A stretch of 64,000 nt of DNA from Flavobacteriaceae bacterium LYZ1037 (GTDB lineage: Bacteria > Bacteroidota > Bacteroidia > Flavobacteriales > Flavobacteriaceae), in contig QFWS01000004.1 of the NCBI GenBank assembly GCA_003144015.1, positions 124,001-188,000 on the forward strand, read 5' to 3'. The first letter of the stretch is position 1; each line of letters opens with the position of its first letter. A program made the position numbers and the translations under genes. Shown here in pieces: positions 25,419 through 34,581 of this stretch. Under the pieces are notes generated by a model that worked only from the letters and a program-made list of their open reading frames with translations, searched no databases and had not been told where the DNA came from.

Positions 25419-25452
25419 AAAAGCTGCTCTTGGCACAGAGCAGCTTTTAGTT
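25419..25452. terminator. Bidirectional terminator
   Basis: A 12-bp perfect stem AAAAGCTGCTCT / AGAGCAGCTTTT with loop TGGCAC separates the acyltransferase gene from the convergent barrel protein gene. Confidence 0.9.
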
Positions 25453-25511
25453 TTGATCTTCAATGTTATTCAAATTCATTGAATATACAAATCAATCTAA
25501 CCAACCAAAAA

Positions 25512-27119
25512 CTAAAACTTATAACTTAAACCTGTATAAATACCAATAATATAAGGGTTGAAATTACCAGAGGTGTTTTCAAACGCATTTAATTGATATT
25601 TAAACGTTGGTTCTAAGTTAAACTTCACTTTTTCAGAAAATTTATAGTCTAGTCCAACGCCAACGTTGGTACTAAAACTCATACTTTTTATATTGTTTGC
25701 TTCACCTATATAGGTCTTTTCGTCATTTAATTCAGAAAACACTTCATTTCCATTTAAAATAAAAGAACTAAATCCAGCAATAAGATTTAAACCTAATTTT
25801 TTGTTTCCAATTCTATAATTCAATTCTACAGGAACCTCGTAATAACTAATGCGTTGACTAATTGCTGCCTTAGATTGAGGACTTAAGGCTGTATCAATTT
25901 GTCCAACACTTAAATTGTCTGCACTTAAAGCAGTAAGTGTTTCGTTACCACTCGATAAATTAATATTCTTTAAAACACTTTGTGCCGAACTACTGTTGGT
26001 AACGCTTTGGTAAAGAATAACATCGTTAGTATCATAACTCAAGTTTAAAGAGCTTAAGCCTGTTCGTATGGAGAGTTTTTTATTTAAATTATAGCTTACA
26101 TTTACACCATAACTGGTGTTAACTTCTCCTGTTTTAGAGTTGTTTGTGAATTGTCCGTCAATGTGCGAACCTTTTCCCATTGAATTATAATAAACAGGCG
26201 CAACATTTGCGTAAACTTGCCACCTGTTTATTAGTTCTTCTTCTTCTTCCTTTTCAATAATATCTTGGGTTGCAGCAATAGCCTCTTCTATAGTAAGATC
26301 TGTTTTATTTAACTCATCTTCAATAGTTTCTTCTAGGTTAGCTTCTGTATTTTCTTCATTAGCAACCCCATTTTCTGATGTGTTATTATTTAATTGTTGT
26401 AATTGGATTTCAGCATTAGATTTGTCAAATTCTGAATTAAAATAGGTTTCTTCTTTATTTGAAGAATTTGGGTTTTCTGCTATTCTATTACTGTTGGGTG
26501 TATTGTTATTCTTGTTAAATTCAGTTTTATTTGTATTAGAATCTTCTTTCTTTTTAGAACCTGTATTTTGAGTAATTCTAGTATCGTTTATTTTATTTGA
26601 AGAAGTTGTGTTTGCTGTTTTTGTGCTGTTTGAGTTATTTTTAGACCTATTCTTGTTAATTAAAGACTGGGTTTTTGTCGAGTTCTCTATTGCTATTTGG
26701 GGATTACTTGATGGCTTTTGAGAGTTTTTTGAATGAGTATTTAATTGGGTGTCTAAACCATCTATTTCTGAAGAATTTTCTGTATTATTTGACGTTGTAA
26801 TAGGGGTGTTTATTTCGTTTCCGGTTAAAGAATTGGTTGCATCTTTCTTGTTGCTGTCAGTATCAACCACGTTTGTGTTAATCGTGTTGTTTGTGTTTTC
26901 TGTAGTGTTATTAAACAACAAACCACCTACTGTTAGCATTAAAAGTAATAAAGCTGCAACACCAGCAAATCTAAGCCATAAAGGAAAGATTTTCTTGTTA
27001 TCTTCTTTTGGTTGGTTTAGTTTTTCTTGAATACCATTCCAAACTTCTGGGTTTGGCGATACTTCAAAATCTTTGAATTTTTCTTGAAAAATTCGATCTA
27101 TATGTTTTTTATCACTCAT
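25512..27119 (-). CDS. Inner-membrane-anchored protein with C-terminal outer-membrane-type beta-barrel; sigma partner
   Basis: 535 residues. A cytoplasmic N-terminus ('HIDRIFQEKFKDFEVSPNPE') is followed by one membrane helix (46-69, 'FPLWLRFAGVAALLLLMLTV'), then a linker of about 220 residues very rich in Asn, Ser, Thr, Lys and Glu, and a C-terminal ~235-residue beta-rich domain of the outer-membrane barrel kind that ends in Phe, as BAM substrates do. The start overlaps the sigma gene stop (TAATG). The plan suggests a sigma regulator reaching from cytoplasm to outer membrane; alternatively the barrel may be a periplasmic beta domain. Confidence 0.7.
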   Translation of the reverse strand: MSDKKHIDRIFQEKFKDFEVSPNPEVWNGIQEKLNQPKEDNKKIFPLWLRFAGVAALLLLMLTVGGLLFNNTTENTNNTINTNVVDTDSNKKDATNSLTGNEINTPITTSNNTENSSEIDGLDTQLNTHSKNSQKPSSNPQIAIENSTKTQSLINKNRSKNNSNSTKTANTTSSNKINDTRITQNTGSKKKEDSNTNKTEFNKNNNTPNSNRIAENPNSSNKEETYFNSEFDKSNAEIQLQQLNNNTSENGVANEENTEANLEETIEDELNKTDLTIEEAIAATQDIIEKEEEEELINRWQVYANVAPVYYNSMGKGSHIDGQFTNNSKTGEVNTSYGVNVSYNLNKKLSIRTGLSSLNLSYDTNDVILYQSVTNSSSAQSVLKNINLSSGNETLTALSADNLSVGQIDTALSPQSKAAISQRISYYEVPVELNYRIGNKKLGLNLIAGFSSFILNGNEVFSELNDEKTYIGEANNIKSMSFSTNVGVGLDYKFSEKVKFNLEPTFKYQLNAFENTSGNFNPYIIGIYTGLSYKF

Positions 27120-27661
27120 TACAATGATTGTGAGTTTAAGCTCATTTTATATTCTTCAATACGGTCTTTTAAAATCTTTCTAGCTCTTGCTAAATTAGAT
27201 TTGGATGTCCCCGTTGTTATGGAAAGCATCTCTGCAATGTCTTTATGCGAAAAACCATCTAAAACATATAGATTAAAAACCAATCTATATCTATCTGGTA
27301 ATTCTTGAATAATTTGAAGAAGAAAATCTATCGATATATCGTCTTCTTCTACTGTTAGTTCAACGTCTTCAATATTACTTTCGTCAATAATTTCGAAAAC
27401 ACCTTGTTTTCTATAACGTTGTAGTGCTGTATTTATAGTTATTCTTTTAAGCCAGCCTTCAAAAGAACCTTTATGGTTATACTGAGATATTTTGTTAAAA
27501 ATAGTCACAAAGCTATCTTGCAGATTATCTTCTGCCTCAGCATAGTTTTTACAATACTTTAAGCAAAGAGAAAACAATTTACTCGAAAAGAGTTGATATA
27601 ATTCACTTTGTGCTTGAGTATCATTATTACTACATTTTTGTATGAGTTGATTTAAACCCAA
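27119..27661 (-). CDS. ECF-type RNA polymerase sigma factor
   Basis: 180 residues. Region 2 is at about 20-85 ('AEDNLQDSFVTIFNKISQYN', 'SFEGWLKRITINTALQRYRK'), region 4 at about 120-170 ('ELPDRYRLVFNLYVLDGF' followed by 'SHKDIAEMLSI'). An acidic linker (97-111) joins them. It is coupled by a one-base overlap to the membrane-anchored barrel protein, whose cytoplasmic N-terminus is the likely anti-sigma part. Targets unknown. Confidence 0.95.
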   Translation of the reverse strand: MGLNQLIQKCSNNDTQAQSELYQLFSSKLFSLCLKYCKNYAEAEDNLQDSFVTIFNKISQYNHKGSFEGWLKRITINTALQRYRKQGVFEIIDESNIEDVELTVEEDDISIDFLLQIIQELPDRYRLVFNLYVLDGFSHKDIAEMLSITTGTSKSNLARARKILKDRIEEYKMSLNSQSL

Positions 27662-27687
27662 ATGAAATACGTATTAATTTAACTTAT

Positions 27688-28083
27688 TTAATCTACTACT
27701 GGAACTTCAACAACCATATAGTTGTCGTCTCCTTGCCAAAATTTAAAAATATAAGTTCCACTATTTTCTGCTTTAAAACTAAAAGAGGTTTCAACCTCCT
27801 CATCCAAGGTTTCACAATTGTTGTCTACCAAACTGACATAAGTAACAATAGCAATCTTGTGCTCGTTGGCATCTTCCGTATTATAAATGTTATTAAAAGC
27901 ATAACAAGTGGATGGTTTAATATAGGTTAGCGTAATTTCATATACGTCACCTAAAGTAAACTCTTCTGGCAATATAGCACTTTCTACAGGTAAAATTTCA
28001 TAATAAAAACCTTGAGAACTATCATCGTTAGTGCTACAAGAAAAAATAAAACATACAAATAGATAGACTATTAATTTTTTCAT
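27688..28083 (-). CDS. Small lipoprotein, unknown function
   Basis: 131 residues from the ATG at 28083; a longer in-frame start at 28113 would put ten polar residues before the signal and is less likely. 'YLFVCFIFSCSTNDDS' is a lipobox with the lipidated cysteine at 16. The mature part is a small beta-sandwich-like domain with two further cysteines. It lies 26 bases upstream of the ECF sigma gene on the same strand, so it may be the first gene of that operon and a sensor input, though this is only positional. Confidence 0.7.
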   Translation of the reverse strand: MKKLIVYLFVCFIFSCSTNDDSSQGFYYEILPVESAILPEEFTLGDVYEITLTYIKPSTCYAFNNIYNTEDANEHKIAIVTYVSLVDNNCETLDEEVETSFSFKAENSGTYIFKFWQGDDNYMVVEVPVVD

Positions 28084-28142
28084 TAAAAATACATATCTAA
28101 CTTGTAGATGCATAAAACATGAAAAGGTTGCGTGTTATAATA

Positions 28143-28170
28143 AAAAATCCCGAAAAGCTTCGGGATTTAT
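28143..28170 (-). terminator. Terminator of recA
   Basis: AAATCCCGAA / TTCGGGATTT (28145-28154, 28159-28168) with a 4-base loop is followed by a T run on the minus strand, just after the recA stop. Confidence 0.85.
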
Positions 28171-28175
28171 TTAAG

Positions 28176-29183
28176 TTATTCATTATTAGCTTTTAGCTGT
28201 TCTTTAATTTTTTGCTCCAGCTCATCTTGTAATTCAGGATTGTCTTTAATTAAGGCTTTAACAGCATCTCGGCCTTGACCCAATTTGGTATCTCCATAGC
28301 TAAACCATGAGCCCGCTTTTTTAATAATTTCGAATTCTACAGCAATATCTAAAATTTCGCCAACTTTAGATATGCCTTCACCATACATAATATCAAATTC
28401 TGCCATTTTAAAAGGTGGAGCTACCTTATTTTTCACCACTTTTACTCTGGTTTTGTTACCCATTACATTACCATCGGTTTCTTTAATTTGTGTAGAACGT
28501 CTGATGTCTAATCTAACCGAAGCATAGAATTTTAAAGCATTTCCTCCAGTTGTAGTTTCTGGGTTTCCAAACATCACACCAATTTTCTCGCGTAATTGAT
28601 TGATAAAGATTACTGTACAGTTGGTTTTACTAATTGATGCAGTTAGTTTTCTTAATGCTTGTGACATTAAACGTGCATGAAGTCCCATTTTAGAGTCCCC
28701 CATTTCGCCTTCAATTTCACTTTTAGGTGTTAAAGCTGCAACAGAATCAATAACCACAATATCAATAGCACCAGAACGAATTAAATTATCGGTAATTTCA
28801 AGGGCTTGTTCGCCATTATCTGGTTGCGAAATAATTAAATTATCAATATCTACACCCAATTTTTGAGCATAGGTTCTATCGAAGGCGTGCTCTGCATCAA
28901 TAAATGCAGCAATCCCTCCTGCTTTTTGGGCTTCGGCAATGGCATGTAGGGTTAAGGTTGTTTTTCCAGAAGATTCAGGGCCATAAATTTCAATAACACG
29001 TCCTCTTGGATAACCACCAACTCCTAATGCAATATCCAAACCTAAAGATCCTGATGAAATGGCATCTACATCTACGACCGCTTGGTCGCTCATTTTCATA
29101 ACCGTTCCTTTTCCGTATGCTTTATCTAATTTATCTAAAGTAAGTTTTAATGCTTTTAATTTTGCGTCTTTTTCGTTGCTCAT
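28176..29183 (-). CDS. recA: Recombinase RecA
   Basis: 335 residues, standard length. Walker A is 'GPESSGKT' (68-75); other signatures are '[11 protein letters not shown]', '[20 protein letters not shown]' and the DNA-binding loop '[20 protein letters not shown]'. It forms filaments on single-stranded DNA for recombination, repair and SOS control. I see no inverted repeat that I can identify as an SOS box upstream. It shares the region with dprA, its loader, eight kilobases away. Confidence 0.98.
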   Translation of the reverse strand: MSNEKDAKLKALKLTLDKLDKAYGKGTVMKMSDQAVVDVDAISSGSLGLDIALGVGGYPRGRVIEIYGPESSGKTTLTLHAIAEAQKAGGIAAFIDAEHAFDRTYAQKLGVDIDNLIISQPDNGEQALEITDNLIRSGAIDIVVIDSVAALTPKSEIEGEMGDSKMGLHARLMSQALRKLTASISKTNCTVIFINQLREKIGVMFGNPETTTGGNALKFYASVRLDIRRSTQIKETDGNVMGNKTRVKVVKNKVAPPFKMAEFDIMYGEGISKVGEILDIAVEFEIIKKAGSWFSYGDTKLGQGRDAVKALIKDNPELQDELEQKIKEQLKANNE

Positions 29184-29375
29184 TTCTCTTTATTTTATCT
29201 TGTGAAAGTGATGCTAAAATACTACTTCTTTTTTCAGTTTACAATTTTATCACGCAACCTTTTCATACTTTTTGCATCTACTATATAAAGTGGGAAAATT
29301 TTAACTGTGAAAAAGAAAAAAAGAATCACTCACTTTTAATAAATGATTAGTTTAAACTTAAAAGTGTCAAAGACT
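29184..29375. other. Intergenic region upstream of recA
   Basis: About 190 bases without a gene between recA and a tiny reading frame. It is AT-rich and holds the recA leader. No convincing consensus promoter or regulatory palindrome was found. Confidence 0.5.
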
Positions 29376-29462
29376 ATGAAATTTTTTAAAAAATGTATTA
29401 ATGTACTAGGTGTTTCGGTTGCTATCTTTATTAATAGCAATTGTAAAGCCGATGGAGGTTAA
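29376..29462 (+). CDS. Possible 28-residue secreted or lipid-anchored peptide
   Basis: ATG at 29376 opens a 28-codon frame: a Lys/Phe-rich start ('MKFFKKCINVLGVSVAIF'), a hydrophobic stretch, then 'NSNCKADGG' and a stop. It looks like a miniature signal peptide with a cysteine near the end. A very strong terminator follows at 29529-29563, which supports a small transcribed unit in this otherwise gene-free gap. There is no comparative evidence here; it could be chance. Confidence 0.35.
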   Translation: MKFFKKCINVLGVSVAIFINSNCKADGG

Positions 29463-29528
29463 CTCGTAAAGATGTTTTTTCGATTTAGAAAATAAATTAA
29501 AAAATATTAATAACGAGTTAGTCTACTT

Positions 29529-29563
29529 AAAGCACTTTATAAAATTTATAAAGTGCTTTTTGG
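29529..29563 (+). terminator. Long perfect inverted repeat terminator
   Basis: A 15-bp perfect repeat AAAGCACTTTATAAA / TTTATAAAGTGCTTT (29529-29543, 29545-29559) is followed by T residues. No annotated gene other than the 28-codon frame lies directly upstream on this strand. Confidence 0.8.
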
Positions 29564-29640
29564 TTTTAGTAAACCCATAAACTCGTAAAAAATAGTACCT
29601 TTGTAAGCAAACAATCTTTAACCTTAAAAATTAGTATAGC

Positions 29641-30711
29641 ATGCAACTGTACAATACCTTAAGCGCTAAAGAAAGAGCCGAACTTATCGAGCAAGCAGGA
29701 AAAGAACGCTTGACCATCTCTTTCTACAAATACGCCAAAATTGATAATCCAGACATTTTTAGAGATCACTTATTCTTAACATGGGATAAGCTCGATGTTT
29801 TAGGTAGAATTTATGTGGCCCACGAAGGCATAAATGCACAACTTTCTGTGCCGGCAGATCATTTTAATCTGTTTAAAAATCATTTAGATACCATTTCGTT
29901 TTTAGAACATGTGCGATTAAATATTGCCATTGAACATGATAATTTTTCGTTTTTAAAGTTAAAAGTGAAGGTTCGCGATAAAATAGTAGCAGATGGTTTA
30001 AACGACGACACGTTCGATGTTACCAATAAAGGGATTCATGTAGAAGCTAAAAAATTTAATGAACTTATTGACGATCCAAACGTAGTTTTGGTGGATATGC
30101 GTAATCATTACGAAAGTGAAATTGGTCATTTTAAAAATGCCGTCACTCCAGATGTGGATACCTTTCGCGAATCTTTAGATATTATCGAAGCTGATTTAAG
30201 AGACCATAAAGAAGATAAAAAACTGGTGATGTATTGCACTGGAGGTATTCGATGTGAAAAAGCTAGTGCGTATTACAAACATAAAGGTTTTAAAAACGTG
30301 TATCAATTAGAAGGTGGTATTATCAATTATGTAAGACAAGTTGAAGCACAAGGGCTTGAAAATAAATTTATAGGTAAGAATTTTGTGTTCGATGAGCGTC
30401 GTTCCGAACGTATTTCTGATGACGTAATTGCACATTGCCATCAATGTGGCGAACCAGCCGATTTACATACCAATTGTGCTAACGAAGCTTGTCATTTATT
30501 ATTCATTCAATGTGATGCTTGCAAAGAGAAAATGGAAAACTGCTGTTCTACAAATTGTCAGGAAATAATCCAATTACCTTTCGAAGAACAGAAAGCATTA
30601 CGAAAAGGTCAAGGTAATAGTAACGATATCTTTAAAAAAGGGCGTGCAGACCATTTGCCGTATAAAAAGGATTTAAGAAACATCTTTGATGTTTTTAAAA
30701 AAACAGAATAA
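29641..30711 (+). CDS. trhO: tRNA uridine(34) hydroxylase TrhO (rhodanese-like)
   Basis: 356 residues. An N-terminal acylphosphatase-like part is followed by a rhodanese domain with the active-site loop 'YCTGGIRCEKAS' (Cys199), and a C-terminal cysteine-rich zinc-binding segment ('CHQCGEP', 'CDACKEKMENCCSTNC'). TrhO uses oxygen to hydroxylate the wobble uridine of tRNA on the way to 5-methoxyuridine-type modifications. A -7-like TACCTTTG is seen at 29596-29603. The next gene begins on the base after the stop. Confidence 0.93.
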   Translation: MQLYNTLSAKERAELIEQAGKERLTISFYKYAKIDNPDIFRDHLFLTWDKLDVLGRIYVAHEGINAQLSVPADHFNLFKNHLDTISFLEHVRLNIAIEHDNFSFLKLKVKVRDKIVADGLNDDTFDVTNKGIHVEAKKFNELIDDPNVVLVDMRNHYESEIGHFKNAVTPDVDTFRESLDIIEADLRDHKEDKKLVMYCTGGIRCEKASAYYKHKGFKNVYQLEGGIINYVRQVEAQGLENKFIGKNFVFDERRSERISDDVIAHCHQCGEPADLHTNCANEACHLLFIQCDACKEKMENCCSTNCQEIIQLPFEEQKALRKGQGNSNDIFKKGRADHLPYKKDLRNIFDVFKKTE

Positions 30712-31716
30712 ATGAATATCTACAAACTCTTACAACTCAATAGAAAAATAAAAAGTCATAGAATTAAATTTTTAGGTCTCTATTTGTTGCATACGTTTAA
30801 TCAACGCTATCTAGCAGTCAATCTAGATCCAGTAATGGCCTGTAACTTACGTTGTAAAATGTGTTATTTTACAGATGCCGATTATGTAAAAACCTTAAAA
30901 GGACAATTGAAAGAGGAAGAGTTAAACAAAGTAGCGAAAACCATTTTTAATCGTGCTTTAAAACTTCAAATTGGTTGTGGAACAGAGCCAACCTTATACA
31001 AGGATTTGGTAAAAGTGGTAGAGTTAGGCAAAACTTATAACGTGCCATATATTTCAATTACCACCAATGCCAATTTATTGAATGAAGAAAAAATTGAGGC
31101 ACTCTTAAAAGCAGGCTTGAATGAGTTTACCATCTCGCTTCATGGTGTCCATAAAGAAAGCTACGAAAGCTTTATGCAAAAAGCTAGTTATGAAAAATTT
31201 CATAATGCGTTTAAAGCTTTTGAAAAATTAAAAAAGCAATACGATTTTAAAGTTCGGATTAATTATACCTTCAACAAAGATAATTTTTATGAACTAGCCG
31301 ATTTCTTTAAACACTTTAATGGCGAAAGCTTCGATATTCTTCAAATTCGTCCCATTCAAAAAATAGGGAATACCGAATACAACGATTTCGATTTAGATAG
31401 CATTCGAGCAGATTACCCAAAATTAATTCAAGATATTAGAACACAGTGTAAAGCAAATCATATTACTTTATTGGCACCTAACACTATCCCTAAAAACGAA
31501 AGTGAAAACGCATCCAGTTTAATTTTCGATTACACCTTTTGTTACGTCTCTCCACAAAAATTCTGGAAAGATGGTTTCGATTGGAACAACGAAAGCTTTA
31601 ATGATTATTCCAAAAAAATTGGTTGGAGTAAACAGCTATGGTCCAATATTTTTAAATCTGAAAAGGAATTAAAATCTATGTCTAATAGGCTTAATTACGA
31701 GATTGAATTTAATTAA
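30712..31716 (+). CDS. Radical SAM protein
   Basis: 334 residues. The iron-sulfur motif CxxxCxxC is 'CNLRCKMC' (Cys44, 48, 51); the next glycine-rich element appears as 'GCGTEPTLYKDLVKVVELG'. The partial TIM-barrel core extends to about 230. A single late cysteine is seen, not a full SPASM set. It is translationally adjacent to trhO (zero spacing), which suggests a joint role, perhaps in RNA modification or cofactor supply, but the substrate is unknown. Its stop is one base from the convergent peptidase gene. Confidence 0.85.
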   Translation: MNIYKLLQLNRKIKSHRIKFLGLYLLHTFNQRYLAVNLDPVMACNLRCKMCYFTDADYVKTLKGQLKEEELNKVAKTIFNRALKLQIGCGTEPTLYKDLVKVVELGKTYNVPYISITTNANLLNEEKIEALLKAGLNEFTISLHGVHKESYESFMQKASYEKFHNAFKAFEKLKKQYDFKVRINYTFNKDNFYELADFFKHFNGESFDILQIRPIQKIGNTEYNDFDLDSIRADYPKLIQDIRTQCKANHITLLAPNTIPKNESENASSLIFDYTFCYVSPQKFWKDGFDWNNESFNDYSKKIGWSKQLWSNIFKSEKELKSMSNRLNYEIEFN

Positions 31717-31717
31717 G

Positions 31718-33133
31718 TTATTGTTTGATAAATTTAAAGGTTTCCTGCTCACTTTCATTTGAAATAACCTTTAAAAAATACATGCCTTTAGAGATGTTAG
31801 AAACATCTATATTATGAGTAGGAGCTTCATTAAAACGAATGGTTTTTATTAATTTCCCACTAACGTCATATATCATTGCAGACGCTAATGTTTTAGTTGT
31901 TTTTATATTTAGATAATTTTTAGAAGGATTTGGATAAATACTCGTCGTTTCTATATTTGCTTCTTCAATACTTAAAGCTCCAACATTAAAAGAGTGTGAA
32001 ACAGTTTCGCCTCCATAAGTAACTTCCCATTTCCACTCACCTTCTTGATCGTACACACCAGAATAATACCAATAGTAATACCAAGAAGAGGCAGTAGTTG
32101 TTACTGTAATGTCCCAATCATATAAATAAGAATTATCAGGTTTAATAATGGATAAATGGATGTTGTCTCCACTTACTTGATCTCTTAAATAGGCGGCAAA
32201 ATAAATGGTGTCTCCTGTATCAAAATCATCACTTGTATTTGATGTTTCAGGTGTAGGACAGGTAGTAAAAATATCTGGTACAGCACTGTGAGTTAAAACA
32301 GCATTAATTCCAGAGTAGTTATATGGAATTTGAGTTTCCCACCAGCTATCAGCATTTAAAACATTGCAAGGTCCCGAAAAAGGGTCTACCAATTGCGTGT
32401 AGGAATTATTTGTGTAAATCTCAAAATGCAAATGTGGTCCTGTAGAATTCCCAGAACTTCCAACGGTTCCAATAACCTCTCCCAAAGCCACCATATCACC
32501 AACATTTTTAGTGGTTACAGAGCCATTTTTCATATGTCCATACCAAGCCACACTACCATCGTTATGTTGTATGTAAACTGCATTCCAAAGATTGTTATTA
32601 AAGTTGCAACTTCGGTCAAATTCGCCATCATGTTTTGCAATAATTTGTCCTGGAGCAGCTGCAATTATTTCTGTTTGACTATTGTCCATTTGGTTCCATA
32701 TAAAAGGCCATAAATACATATCAACACCTTGATGATTGTATCCACTACTAGCATCGTAAGTTCGTGTACCACAATTATAATCAGTAAGTTGGTTTGGATA
32801 AGCAGAATTGTGGTCTACATATCCAGAAATTGCCCAAGTATTATTATAATTAAAACCAGCAGCCTGTTGCAAAGGCCAAATAAATAATGGATGGCCTCCA
32901 CGCCAATTTGCTTCTGGAAAAGCTAACTTGTTTTCAAGTCGTAATTGTTCAATATTGTTGTTGGTTTCAACTTTAATTGCATCTCTTTGAGCGGCTGTTA
33001 AACATGGTATTTTGTCTTCATTGAATTTGTATTCAACACTTGTCATTACAGCATTAAAATCTTGAGAATATGTTATACCAAAAGACAATAATAAAAAGCT
33101 GATAATAATAGAGGAAGTAAAATTAGATTTCAT
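31718..33133 (-). CDS. Secreted M23 metallopeptidase with type IX sorting domain
   Basis: 471 residues. A signal peptide (about 1-23) is followed by an M23 domain with intact zinc ligands: HxxxD as 'HQGVD' (His134, Asp138) and HxH as 'HLHFEIY' (His234, His236), plus His200 in 'WYGHM'. Next comes a beta-sandwich region (about 270-385) and a C-terminal type IX sorting domain ('IYPNPSKNYLNIKTTKTL', ending 'KGMYFLKVIS'). It is an active endopeptidase exported by the gliding/type IX system, likely cleaving Gly- or Ala-containing peptides of cell walls or proteins. Confidence 0.92.
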   Translation of the reverse strand: MKSNFTSSIIISFLLLSFGITYSQDFNAVMTSVEYKFNEDKIPCLTAAQRDAIKVETNNNIEQLRLENKLAFPEANWRGGHPLFIWPLQQAAGFNYNNTWAISGYVDHNSAYPNQLTDYNCGTRTYDASSGYNHQGVDMYLWPFIWNQMDNSQTEIIAAAPGQIIAKHDGEFDRSCNFNNNLWNAVYIQHNDGSVAWYGHMKNGSVTTKNVGDMVALGEVIGTVGSSGNSTGPHLHFEIYTNNSYTQLVDPFSGPCNVLNADSWWETQIPYNYSGINAVLTHSAVPDIFTTCPTPETSNTSDDFDTGDTIYFAAYLRDQVSGDNIHLSIIKPDNSYLYDWDITVTTTASSWYYYWYYSGVYDQEGEWKWEVTYGGETVSHSFNVGALSIEEANIETTSIYPNPSKNYLNIKTTKTLASAMIYDVSGKLIKTIRFNEAPTHNIDVSNISKGMYFLKVISNESEQETFKFIKQ

Positions 33134-33408
33134 AATAACAGTTTTAAGTGGTTTATAGCATCATCGTGAAAAAATATATTTGTGAGCATTAAAAAGCATA
33201 AAATTCCATTTACATACATAAATAAGATATAAAAATTTATTATAAATCTGATTTTCAACTGCTTAAATTTGTGTTTGAATTTTAAAATGTAGGTTTAGCA
33301 TATTTAATTTAACTTAATAAATAATCTTATCTTTACATCTTTAAAAGGATTATTAATCTTCTTCTGAGAACTTTAATGTTTTCAGAATCTATATATACAA
33401 AAAATCAT
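33134..33408. other. Intergenic region between divergent M23 peptidase and ricT
   Basis: About 275 AT-rich bases without a reading frame worth calling. A -7-like TATCTTTA occurs at 33328-33335 in the right orientation for ricT, but no matching -33 element is seen. Confidence 0.4.
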
Positions 33409-34581
33409 ATGAGTTGTAACACTTGCTCAACAGGCAAAGATGGACAGCCAAAAGGTTGTAAAAATAATGGTACTTGTGGGACAGATAGTTGTAATAAATT
33501 AACTGTTTTCGATTGGCTTGCAAACATGTCTCTCCCAAATGGGCAAGACCCTTTTAATTGGGTAGAAGTACGGTTTAAAAACGGACGAAAACACTATTAT
33601 AAAAACACTGAAAACTTAACCTTAAGCATTGGAGATATTGTAGCTACTCAAGCACAATTTGGGCATGATGTTGGTATGGTAACCTTAACAGGTGAACTTG
33701 TTAGAATCCAAATGAAACGAAAAAAAGTTTCAGAAACAGACGAAGAGATATTAAAAATTTATAGAAAAGCCTCACAAAAAGACATTGATATTTGGTCTGA
33801 TTATAGAGACAAAGAAGAGCCTATGAAGGTGAAAGCACGTCAATTTGCGATCGATATTAAATTGCAAATGAAAATTTCTGATATCGAATTTCAAGGAGAT
33901 GGTAGCAAAGCCACCTTTTATTATACTGCCGAAGATCGCGTCGATTTTAGAGAATTAATAAAATTGTACGCTAGAGAATTCAAAACCCGTATTGAAATGA
34001 AACAGGTTGGTTTTCGTCAAGAAGCATCAAGACTTGGAGGTATTGGTTCTTGTGGAAGAGAATTGTGTTGTTCAACCTGGTTAACAGATTTTCGTTCTGT
34101 TAGCACCTCTGCTGCTCGTTACCAACAGTTATCTTTAAACCCTCAAAAACTAGCAGGACAGTGTGGAAAATTAAAGTGTTGTTTAAATTATGAATTAGAC
34201 ACCTATTTAGATGCATTAAAAGATTTTCCTAAATCTGATGTGAAACTATACACAGAAAAAGGAACAGCTGTTTGTCAGAAAACGGATATTTTTAAAGGAC
34301 ACTTATGGTTTGCATATGAAGGAGAATGGAGCAATTGGCATGTTATAACTAAAGATCAGGTCAATGAAATTTTAGAATTAAATAAGAAAAAAGAAAAAAT
34401 AACGAGTTTAGAAGAATATGCAACAGAATTAATTCAAGATACTAAAAATGAATTTGAAAACGTTGTAGGTCAAGATAGCTTAACTAGATTTGATTCTAAA
34501 TCACCAAGCAAACGAAATAAAAATAAAAGAAAGAATAAAAAAAGAAGAAAACCACAAAACAGTAAAAACAATGCGAAATAG
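33409..34581 (+). CDS. ricT: RicT/PSP1-family regulatory protein
   Basis: 390 residues from the ATG at 33409 ('MSCNTCSTGKDGQPKGCKNN'); an ATG 33 bases earlier is in frame but adds an unlikely segment. A Cys-rich N-terminus precedes the PSP1 domain with 'GGIGSCGRELCCSTWL' and 'QCGKLKCCLNYELD', cysteines that may bind an iron-sulfur cluster as in the Bacillus RicA/F/T complex. The tail is very basic (Lys/Arg/Asn). Its end overlaps gldH by 11 bases, an arrangement I recall as conserved in Flavobacteriaceae. Confidence 0.9.
   Translation: MSCNTCSTGKDGQPKGCKNNGTCGTDSCNKLTVFDWLANMSLPNGQDPFNWVEVRFKNGRKHYYKNTENLTLSIGDIVATQAQFGHDVGMVTLTGELVRIQMKRKKVSETDEEILKIYRKASQKDIDIWSDYRDKEEPMKVKARQFAIDIKLQMKISDIEFQGDGSKATFYYTAEDRVDFRELIKLYAREFKTRIEMKQVGFRQEASRLGGIGSCGRELCCSTWLTDFRSVSTSAARYQQLSLNPQKLAGQCGKLKCCLNYELDTYLDALKDFPKSDVKLYTEKGTAVCQKTDIFKGHLWFAYEGEWSNWHVITKDQVNEILELNKKKEKITSLEEYATELIQDTKNEFENVVGQDSLTRFDSKSPSKRNKNKRKNKKRRKPQNSKNNAK

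Noticed and set aside
32393-32713. A 106-codon plus-strand frame opposite the M23 peptidase gene
   Set aside because: It mirrors the catalytic domain coding sequence of the real gene and has no protein-like features.
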